64,000 bases of DNA, from positions 124,001 to 188,000 of the forward strand of contig NW_021940918.1 of assembly GCF_004337985.1 (NCBI RefSeq), written 5' to 3'. Source of the stretch: Pyricularia pennisetigena. Taxonomy: Eukaryota; Ascomycota; Sordariomycetes; Magnaporthales; Pyriculariaceae. The position numbers were made by a program, and so were the translations under genes. Under the pieces are notes generated by a model, which saw nothing but the letters and a program-made list of their open reading frames with translations, was not told where the DNA came from and made no database searches. Below are positions 10,815 to 20,350 of the stretch, one piece after another (position 1 is the first letter of the stretch; every line of letters starts with the position of its first letter).

Positions 10815-12315
10815 AAGGCAAGGGTCAATTGGTTCCGAAGGGCGCCCAAAGGTAGCCCAAAGCGAATGTATGCACAAGTGCGAGGTCGTCACGGCCGTTA
10901 GTTGAAGGGCTGAGCTCTCGGGAGAGCAGCTATGTCAGCTGTACTCGGTCAAGCGAACCTACGCCTGGTCTACAGTAGTCTAGATTGATTACACCCTGCA
11001 CGCGTTTGCTTTACGGACTTGGCATTGTGGCTAAATCTGACAAAATTTCGACCGCAGCAGGTGGCATCCAGGGGGAAGCCAAATTTGGGCGCCGATCAAG
11101 TGGGGTCTACGCTCGGGCTTTGGCCGACTGTGTTGATGTCTTGGCTTTGTGCGTGCTGTACGGTATTTTTTTGTAAACGATTGCATGAATATGCCTCTTT
11201 TGAGCGACAGGTAGCGTAGCAACAAGGTCGCGCGTAGGAAGGCCAGAATTTGAGTACCCTTGGTACCGTACTGTGCTCCTTAATAAGGGTGAGTGGGCTC
11301 ATCAGTGGGGTACTGCTAGCTTCTCAACTTGCTTGTCCCTTTGCGACGCAGACAAGGAAGCAATGAGCTTGGACTGGCTGATGTGATTGGCAGCAGCACC
11401 CGGGTCCTGCGTGGTACCAAGCCTTCGAGGTCTAGACCAGCGTCTTGTTCAGCTCCTAGAAAAGTCTTAGCAAAGCAGGCAAGGCAGGGAGAACGATGCA
11501 TCCTTCTACCAGCCGTGCATGCACGTGGCCAGCCATCCATGAATTCCAGGCCTTTTTGATTTGCATATCCCGCTTGCATTTATTTTCATTGCGTGATTTA
11601 ATTTTGTGCCACAATGGAAACCAATATCAACCAGCGGCATTTAACCCGGGTTCTGAATGTGAAAGGACTTACATACACGCCAACTAAGACCCAGATTTGG
11701 GAAACTTGGTGACCAGCAGTGCAAATCGCCGCAAGAGTAGCAGCAATTTAATGAATCATTTCATGTGGGAACGGCTGACTGAGGTGGACGGGGCTCGGGT
11801 CACCCAGCCCGTTAGAAGCAAGGTCTAGAGAGCATTGTTACTGAATCTGATTGCTTGCCCCTACCTGACCGCACTGTCCAACACCAATTTTAGTAGTGGT
11901 TGCGGTCCACACCTGCCGAAAAGCGATAAGGTTGGGGGTTGTGCTGGATGGAAGCAGATGCACCCCTGCCCTTGTCCCTGCCTTGACATACCCGTTCCGT
12001 CCAAGCAAGGACAAGTCAGTGATGGATACGACGGGACGGCAGGGTATGCTGCGTCTTAGACTCTTAAGTCAATTGCCGCGGAGGTACCTTTAGTAGAGCT
12101 GCACTCCATCTAGCCTCAACTCTTACATCTCCACATTCGTTTGTATAAGTAAAAGGCTTGACCCCCTTGCATGAGAAGCTTTATACCTAACAAGGCTGCC
12201 TCTCAGATTTTGTCCTTCTCGACTGTCCTCGCCATTGACAAAGTCATTTACGAACTCGTCAGTCTTGCGTCTTGACCCTCACGAATCCTCACAAATCCCG
12301 CAAAGCATCATCAAC
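10815..12315. other. Intergenic, divergent GPI2 / small membrane protein
   Basis: About 1.5 kb without a supportable gene. Open frames here are short and lack codon bias or recognisable protein features. The part just before 12316 is the likely leader of the next gene. Confidence 0.55.
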
Positions 12316-12990
12316 ATGAAATCGACCGCGCTCCTGCCGTTCTTGTGCGGGCTTGCAGTCGCGCTACCTGCTACTATCAACCACGATAGGGAGCCCGATG
12401 CGCATCACTTTGCCCCCCTGACGAGGATACATCCTTCGGCAATCGAACAAGATCTCGAGGCGCCCATAGATAACAGGCCACAAAACCCATCAACTTCCGA
12501 TATCCCGTCTGTGATACTGGCCTCACACAAGCCCATCCCATCAACATATCTCCTGGGGCTGCCTAGGACCAACAACCATTTGGACGAACCCGCTGCGCCA
12601 TCCGCACCAAAATCAGCGCCTCCAAGTGACTTGGTCCACGAGCACGAAACGCAAACACAAACGCCAACTCAAACACACGCCGCTCACCCATGTGTCTCCC
12701 ATCAGCATGTTGATATCGCTGTCATCTGCTTCGTGGCTATGTGTCTTTTGGCAGTTGTAGTCGTCGAGGCGAAGGACTCCCTCTGGTAAGTAAAGACACT
12801 GAAAGGACCCTCACATGCGCATAATGCTAACAGGACGCACTGCAGGTCATGTCGCACAGCCAACGACGCTGCCGACGGCGCCATCCGCCTGGACACTGAA
12901 GCTGCTGTTTCGGCAAAGCAGTTATCAGTTCAAGCATGGGCTTACTCTGATGGAGATGAAAATTCCAAATATGAGAAGACTCAGTTATGA
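12316..12990 (+). CDS. Small membrane protein with signal peptide (unrecognised)
   Basis: I do not recognise this protein. Predicted 204 aa in two exons, 12316-12785 and 12846-12990, across a 60-base intron (GTAAGT donor, branch GCTAAC, TGCAG acceptor); the second exon keeps the frame open for 48 codons to TGA. The N-terminus MKSTALLPFLCGLAVALPA is a clear signal peptide with likely cleavage after ALPA. Residues 20-130 are polar and Pro/Ser/His-rich, including a short Gln/Thr repeat (TQTQTPTQTH). A hydrophobic helix, VDIAVICFVAMCLLAVVVVEA, follows, and the tail encoded mainly by exon 2 is acidic and polar. That suggests a type I single-pass protein with a luminal or extracellular N-terminal domain and a 50-residue cytosolic tail. 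An in-frame ATG at 12235 codes for an implausible 27-residue extension. Confidence 0.6.
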
Positions 12991-14034
12991 TCATCCAGCA
13001 CGAATGGCCTTGACGAAAATTCCTGTTTCTTTCAATGTCTACGGAGTACTGGCGATGTTTCATTGTATACCCAATAGCATTTTCCCCTTGAGCAAATGGC
13101 GTTTGGTTATGATTGATTTTGAAAAATAATTGGTTCACGATAACCCTTCTTGGAATTTGGAACTAATAAGGCGTTGGATGGGATTGCTTGTCTGGCAATG
13201 GCTTGGTTGTTTTTTATACTTTTGGGTTCCGTGACGTTTGCATATTCTCTATTGTCATCACTTACCTCATTGATATACCACCAGTCGGCATTTTCCCTTA
13301 CTGCCCTGTCGTGCCAAACAGGCACGTATGGTAGATGTACTACCAAACCCAAAAACAATATACTCCGACCACGGATTTTTGTCATCATACGAGATGTTAC
13401 AGCTTTTCTTGCCTGGTAGTGGTCTGTGGGAAGAAAGTGAAATAATGTTGTTTACGGCACGAAACAAGCGAAATTGAGATTTTTGGGCGGGCATCGAGAG
13501 CGAGGGTATCCCAAAAAATCGGGTGGGTAGGCAGAGGATTGGTTTGTTGTCTCTATCTGAACCCTGGGCCAGGCTGCCCCCTTGGATGCAAGGTGCTTGT
13601 GGTGACTGTGTCGTGGCCCTCATACTGAGGGGATCCCTGCTGGCTCGAACATGGCCTACGGAGTATTGGAAGATCAACTTTTGTCGGTAAGCTGAACCCC
13701 AATCAATGCCAGGCAGGCAACTTTGGTAAGGCTCCAGCTGTGCCACATTTCGCTGTCCGCGGATGCGCATGTTACAGCTGACATTTTGTTTCTTTTAATT
13801 TTGACCTGCATCGTCGCATTGATTACCATGCGAAACACCTTTTCAAATCTGGATATATCAACCGTGACTTGGGCTTAAGAATATGAATCAGATAAGCACT
13901 TAATCACTCCTGTCCCGGGCGTGTCGACACACCTGAAAGATACTATATCCTGGTCAAAACTGCAGCAGCTTGACAAGACCTCAAGCTGTTTCCTTGTTGG
14001 GCTTTTGCTCCATGGTCTTTTTTTTTTTTCTCTT

Positions 14035-14080
<46 letters not shown>

Positions 14081-15011
14081 CGTACCCGCAATGCCTGGTT
14101 GCTTACCTACCTACCTAGTAGTCTAGTTAGCTACCACTTAATTACTGTCCATACAGTAAACGGACAGACGAGAGGAATCATTTTGTCCTCCCCTGCTGTG
14201 CTGCCGCTTTGATGCGCCATAATACGGCTACGCACGGCACCTATCTACGTACCTAACTAATGGACTACTGTCCGGTTCGGCACACACATGTGTGTGTCCC
14301 ATATGGTGGTGCCATCTGTTTGTTTGTTGGCTTGCTTCCACGTCTTGAGCCTCTCTGCTCATTATGCACAGATGTTATAACCGACTTGTTCATTTGACCG
14401 CCTATCAACGGAACGGCCTGCCAGTTAGTGCTGCAGATGATTGCCCTTTTTGTATTGCCCCTCCCCCGCCGTCGCGGCCTAAAATCCTCTCCAAGTTTGC
14501 CAAGCCAGCGACCGGTGCCCGTATCAAGCCTTGCTGCTGTACGTCCACGTTCCCAGCTGACCGCCCTGGCAAGGCTACCTACACACATAATACAGTCTCT
14601 ATCTTAAGTAAAGCAGAAAGAGAGAGGGAGGGGGAGAGGGGTCCATTATTACCTTGGCTACGTAGGTAATTTTTACGAGGCAACCCCAGGGCAATCCAAC
14701 CAGATACCATTCCGCACCCCCACCTCAGCCGAGGGTGCCATTCCGATCTGCTCGTGTGTCCCTTGCGGCTCTTCTTCAATAACCAACTGCTTCTGCATTG
14801 TACCATCCACCTTCCTCCCTAACCATTTTTTTCCTCTCAAATCACAGCCCTGCTGGCTCCGAGGGACCCACCACAATCTTACCTTCTCGCACATAACGCT
14901 GCCTCGGTAAAGTCACGCGCGCATCCCACGTACGCGCCGGAGACGTACATAACCAAAAGCGGGCTCGATCTTGTCAACAAAAATAATCAACTCTCAGCGA
15001 AGAAAGAGGCC
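12991..15011. other. Gene-poor spacer with long A-tract
   Basis: About 2 kb between the small membrane protein and annexin, both on the plus strand. The longest frame (13267-13770, minus) shows no domain or composition typical of protein and I do not call it. The main landmark is a T-tract/A-tract pair at 14018-14078. The last 400 bases should be the annexin promoter and leader, with GT-AG-less, pyrimidine-rich sequence around 14800-14880. Confidence 0.55.
14018..14078. repeat. T12 / A40 homopolymer pair
   Basis: Twelve T (14018-14029), a short CTCTTTCTT spacer, then 40 A (14039-14078). The arms are complementary, so the locus can form an A:T hairpin. Exact lengths may be affected by sequencing. 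Confidence 0.9.
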
Positions 15012-17055
15012 ATGTCGTTGCAAGTGGAGGAACGGCGCCGTGGCCGTTCACGTTCTCCCGGCGGCCGTGACAGGAGCCGGAGCCGCGAACCCCCTGCCAG
15101 GATTGTCGAGGCCTCGGCTCCATACCCCGATGACGATAGAGATGGCGGTGTGCGCATGTATGATTATGAGGACCCTCGTTCTAGGGGTTACGACCCGCCA
15201 TACCCTGGCAGAGACCGCGATGCTCGCGACGAGCCCGACAGATTTTCGTACCTTCCGCAAAAATACGCCGGCCAGCCTGAGGGCCGGTCTCGGCGTGACA
15301 ACCGGGACCGTTACGATGATGACGATCTGGCATACGGTGCCAAGGAGCCTCCTCCTCCTCCTTCGTCATCCAGTTACCAGTACGCCCAACCAAAGCAGTA
15401 CGAGTACGACAGGCCTGATGAGAGGCTCACGTACTCGTCCTCGCGCCAAGACAGCAGCCAGCTTCTCGTCGCCGGTGAGCCTCGTCGCCGCGACAGGTCC
15501 AGAAGCCCTGGCCCATCGTCTAGCTCCAAATATTACCGCGACGATCCCCGCGGCTCATCTGCCAGCATCGTGACGGTCGAACCGGGGGTCAGCAGCAGCG
15601 CCAGTCGCCGGTCTAAGCGCGATTCGTCGCCACTGCCACCCACCGCTCGCATGTCGTCATTATCGGTCAGCGGTGGTCACCACCGATCAGGTAGTATGTC
15701 TCTTGCCGCCGCGCCGCCCTCGCCGCTGCTGGAATCATATCATGGTACATACCAGTCCATGTCTCCCATGCCGTCGCCGCTGATGATCGCCTCGCGTGAT
15801 CCTCCTGGCCATGACACTCGGGTCCTGGATGTCGCGCCTCTCGACTCAGACGACGATGATCGGTACGGTGGTGGTGACAAGACGAAACGGCGCGCACGCT
15901 TCGCCGATCCAGCTGGTGACGCGGAGAGACTGGCAAAGGCGCTCAAGGGTAACGCGCCGCCCGACGTCGAGCCTCTAATCGAGATCCTGCCGGGCCTGAC
16001 GCACGAGCAGATCATGACGCTGCGGGTCGAATACAAGCAGCTGGTCAAGACGGGCCCGGATCGAAAAGGTGTCAATATCGCCAAGCACATCCGCTCGAGG
16101 CTTAAGGAGGATGAGCCTAACCTAATGAAGGCCTGCTACGCCGTCGCGTTGGGCAAGTGGGAGTCGGAGGCCTACTGGGCAAACTATTGGTACCAAGGGG
16201 ACAAGACTCGGCGGGAGCTGCTGATAGAGTCGCTCATGGGACGGACCAACGACGAGATTCACGAGATCAAACAAGCTTTCAGTGACAAAAAATACGACAA
16301 TAGCCTGCGCAACTGCATGAAAACCGAGCTAAAGGAGGATAAGTTCAAAAAAGCAGTCATGATGGTGCTCGACGAGCAACGTATGGAAGAGGTAGACCGA
16401 CATGGGCGGTACCTGCCAATGGACCGAATGCTCATCGAGGACGACGTGCGTGCTCTTTACCGCGCGGTCCGATCAGAGAAGGGTGGAGAGAGTGCCATGA
16501 TCCAGATTGTCATCATGCGAAGTGACAGCCATCTTCGCGAAGTGTTGAAGCTGTACAGTGCTGAGTATAGGTCTAACTTTGCCCGTGATGCATTGAAGAA
16601 GAGCGGGAATCTTGTGGTGAGTCTACGGCGTTCCTTTCCACGTTAAGCGCTCCAAACCTGAATGCAAGAAGCGCGATGCTTCTTGTTGTTCAATTTGTCG
16701 CCATACTGACGAATCTGTTTCTCGTGTTACCCAGGGAGAGTTACTTGCACACATTCTCAACGGCGTCATCAACAAGCCGGTTCGCGATGCGCTACTGTTG
16801 CACCATGCCTTGACCGCATCGAAACGTGACGACCTGCGTCGGGAGCTGCTCACGTCCCGCCTAGTCCGGTTTCACTGGGACCGCCACCATCTTGCTGATA
16901 TCAAGGTGGCCTACCGCGAGCGGTACGGCAAGGATCTGCAAGAGGCTGTGCGGGATGCGACGGGGAGTTCCGGCTGGGGAAAGTTTTGCAGGGAGTTGTG
17001 CATCGCGCGCATGCCTGACGACGTTAGGCGGGTGGAGCGGGTCAGCAGGCGTTGA
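15012..17055 (+). CDS. Fungal annexin with long disordered N-terminal extension
   Basis: Predicted 641 aa in two exons, 15012-16616 and 16735-17055, with a 118-base intron (GTGAGT...CCAG). Residues 1 to about 300 are low-complexity and charged: Arg/Ser dipeptides (RSRSPGGRDRSRSRE at the start; RRRDRSRSPGPSSSSK later), poly-Pro and poly-Ser. Residues about 302-641 form the annexin core with four repeats, beginning near DAERLAKALKG, TRRELLIESLMGR, IEDDVRALYRAV and RRELLTSRLVRFHW. Annexins bind acidic phospholipids at the cytosolic membrane face, usually through calcium. Here the canonical GxGT calcium loop is not visible in the first repeat (LKGNAPPDVEPL), so calcium dependence is doubtful. The intron lies within the third repeat. 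Filamentous fungi are known to have annexins with such extended N-termini. Confidence 0.88.
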
Positions 17056-19187
17056 TTTCCGTGTTTATTTCCCGGCCGCTTCCTTTTCCTCCTGGAAAGC
17101 TAGTCTATAACCAACGAGTTTAGGTGTAATGTTGGAGATACTTCTGTAGCTCCTCCGTGTACAGGTTGTCTAGTTGCGGACAAATTCAACTTGGCTACAG
17201 TACAAATAGATAAAAATCAACAAACCCAATTTACAGAGGGTATATATACATATCGGACTTTTCTCTGCTATACGGTCCAGCCGATCCTGGTTAGACACGG
17301 TGCGAATCGCGCTCTCCGAATTCCGTGCCTTGCGCTTATTCATCGTCCACATGAAGGTTTGAAGTTTGAAGGCTGCGAGTAAACAGACCCAATACATTTG
17401 AAAAGATTAATTCCCGGCAGTTCGCTATATGAATTGGCCAAAAGTCTGGGGTATGCGGGCTGGGCCCAGCGCCATCAACTCACCCCAATAAATTGTGAGG
17501 CCCGATACAACAAGCACACTACTCATGCTGTTTATTGTCGATCATTCCGGTACAACAAAGAGGAGCAACAGCAGTAACAACACAGTAGCGTCTTAGCACA
17601 AGCACTAGATAGTCGTCCAAACTTTAATGGCCTCCCCTTTGACAGGAAGGGCCCCATAGCAATACTTTGGGACTTCGGGGTCCTGGTAACCAACTAGGCA
17701 CGTTTGATCTGCTCCCTGATAAAATTGTAGCACAGACAGCGCGGGAGAAGACCCTCACCAGGCAGCGGGCGTCGTTAAACTGATCCATGACTGGAGCGAA
17801 CTATTCGAAATTTCCCCAGCCCAGAAGAACTTGGAGCAAAGGTCGATTAACAATGCAACTCTGAAGCATGCGCACGACGACAAGTGGGCTTTTGAGTCCT
17901 CGGTGTGGCTGGCAACGGGAAGGGTTCCGGCACTACGCCTGCCAAAAGCAGCAGCTGTACTCTGTGGGTCGCATAGATAAGGGATTTGCCGCATCACTGA
18001 TTTCTTCCAGACGGTGTCTAGCGCATATACAAGCTTTTTTGACTTGTCATCTCTACAAATAGGCGACACGAAGAAAGAAAAAAAAAAAAAAAAAAAAAAA
18101 AAGGAACTCGCGCTGTAAGTGTTTGGCGACAAGGAATTTACGGTCGTAGTCGACTGGTGTTTGGCCTCGCACATAGTTCCACAAGTGGCTGCTTGCCGGC
18201 TGGGGCATGCTCATCGGAGAACTATTCCAGCTCAGGAACCTTCTCAAAAGCGTGTGCCGAAAAGAAGCGATGGACGGTGGCGCGCGTGAAGGTGTCATCC
18301 AAGGCGAAGTAAGAGGGGATTCCGGGGTCAGGTTCGAAGGCCGATCGGTGAAATGCATGCTTGTCAAAGACCGAAGAGACGGAGTACACTGTGGGCTGTC
18401 AGGGGCTGCTTGAAGGGGTGTCTAGGAGTTTCTGTCTGATGGATTGCCCCGAACCCCGTCTGCTTCAGAGGCCATCACCTGACAGACACCCTTGCGCTTC
18501 GATCTGGATATCACCCTTGTTAATGTTTACTAGTATTTCACCTAGAATCTCCTCCAGCTCTCCTGTTTTGAAGATCGTACGGTTTCTTTCAGATGAACGC
18601 AAAAAAGATCATGACCCTTGAAGTGTGGGGGGAATTGTGATAAACACCCACCCCCCTTGCACAGCAAAGGGAGGAGATTAATAAACCTCCCACCGAAGGA
18701 TTTCGGATTTGCAATCAATTTGATTCAGTATTAGAAAGCGACCTTCCGCGCAGAATGACCAAGACGGTGGGAAGCTATGGCGGGTTCCTGACAAACCCGA
18801 CCCACCGACCGCAAAAGACAACGGGAGAAGGGGAAGGTATCGATGGAGAAAAAAGAACAAAAAAAAAAAAAAAAAGGGATCAAACCCAAAACGGTAACAA
18901 TCCCAATCAGGTAGTGTTTTTCTACTTTCAAAACAAAACCAATGAAACCCGATGTAGTGGTTATCAACGCGCTGCAAGAAAACAAAATCAAGTCGTCATA
19001 CAATTTATATGGTATTGAGTGTGCGTGTCTCTTTCATTGGCTCATTAATAGACTAAACCCAACCGTGAACTACCTACTCCAGATAATACATGACAAGAGA
19101 GCCTCGTCCAGGAGACTCAATTTGATTAGGGTCTCTTTTTCCTTATTCATTTAATCCAGTGTGTCAAGGCGCCCCGCCCCTCAAGCT
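17056..19187. other. Spacer between convergent annexin and Zn2Cys6 gene
   Basis: Contains the two 3' UTRs, A-tracts at about 18080-18102 and 18858-18874, and a possible gene relic on the minus strand (entry 18141-18398). A second open stretch without ATG on the plus strand, 17723-17981, is noted but not called. Confidence 0.55.
18141..18398 (-). pseudogene. Possible gene relic with in-frame TAG
   Basis: On the minus strand one frame reads 58 codons (18225-18398) of protein-like composition (for example SVSSVFDKHAFHRSAFEPDP and then GIPSYFALDDTFTRATVHRF), meets TAG at 18222-18224, then continues 27 more codons (starting FSDEHAPAGKQPL) to TAA. A plausible acceptor, CCCACAG, precedes the open stretch. 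The TAG could descend from TGG, as expected for C-to-T mutation such as RIP, but a single site proves nothing. I do not recognise the family. It may be a truncated gene copy or chance. Confidence 0.25.
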
Positions 19188-20350
19188 TCACATGCTAAGA
19201 AGATCGGGCCCGTAGCCTGAAAAAATCATGGGGTCACCCATGCCGCCCATCACGGTTGCTGGTTCGGGATCTGGACCTGTTTTCAACGGCATGTTGTTGC
19301 CGTTATTGCTGCCCATTAATGGCAAGCTGTGGAACAACTGATCCGCCGACAGCGGTGGTTGTTGCAGCAGATAAGGGCTCAGCACTGGTGCCTCGGGTGT
19401 TCCGTCGAACAGAGGCGAGCAGCTCGAGAACCCGGCATCCGAGGCCGGCCTGTCGCTGTCGAGGCACAAACTTTGCGGCGAGAGTGCACCGGCCGAGAGC
19501 GCTCTCGGCTCTCCCCCAAACGCCATTCGTCTGTAGTTTGTATCCAGACTCAAACTCAAATCCAAGTTGTCCAGGCCCATGTCGAGGTCTGGTTCCACTT
19601 CTGCATCCGAGTATTGATTCCGGTGGCTGTGTTCTTGTTGCGGGTGATGGTGATGGTCGTCGTCCTGGCTCATGGCGTCACTTTGTTGCGCATTGAGTTG
19701 GGCGATTAGGTCTGCCATGCCAGCCTCGTCTTCGGGAAATGCTGAAGGTATCGGCATGTCGATGTCGCTATTGGGCCGGATGCAGCCGAGTTTGGATGCT
19801 ATGGTGTGGACCACCGGTTGGCCACGGTCGTTGAGGTCGGGCTCGCCCAGGTCCCACGATTGTGAATTCCGAACCATGGCGTACAGCTTGTGGATGGTGG
19901 CAACGAGCGCAAACTGGGTGTTTTCCAGAACCTCGGCATAACCTCTAGGTATCTGCTTGTACTCGGTCTTGCGGCGCACACCGGCGGTGCATACCAAGCC
20001 ATCATCCTTGCAGCGCCGACAAGGCATTTCTCCATCGCACTTGGTTGATTCCGTGTCAGAGGAGATAGGGGCAGAGGGCAAACTAGGGGAGGGAGCGTGC
20101 AATTGGTTTGGCGACCAACCTTTGTTTTCTTCATCCTACATCTCTCGCAAGCCTTCCATACTCTCTTGCCCCTCGATTCGCCCGTAGAAAGTGTCCTCCC
20201 TAGACTTGAGGTTGGCGAATGCGCCGATGCAGGAGCACGTTTTGAACTCCTCTGAGGGGCCTTCATGGGCTTGGAGCCTGATGTTGTCTTCCGAGGTGCA
20301 TAGGACTTGGCATGATCGTCTCGCGGTGGTGTTGGTAATCCGCTCCCCAT
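19188..20350 (-). CDS. Zn2Cys6 transcription factor, fluffy-like N-terminal region
   Basis: Predicted 360 aa in two exons, 20120-20350 and 19188-20039, with an 80-base intron (GTTGGT...CAAG). The zinc cluster has cysteines at residues 68, 71, 78, 84, 87 and 94 (spacing 2-6-5-2-6), and the intron falls exactly before the third cysteine. The cluster is followed by the strongly patterned block RKTEYKQIPRGYAEVLENTQ and LVATIHKLYAMVRNSQSWDLG, which I associate with fluffy-type developmental regulators, though this protein is much shorter than Neurospora FLUFFY and shows no middle homology region. The rest is acidic and rich in Ser, Pro, Gln and His, including HHHH. It would bind DNA as a nuclear regulator; targets are unknown. 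Its upstream spacer is 2.9 kb, suggesting complex regulation. Confidence 0.85.

Noticed and set aside
13267..13770. Minus-strand frame of 167 codons
   Set aside because: Starts in low-complexity spacer, no recognisable motif, and no splice context; likely chance.
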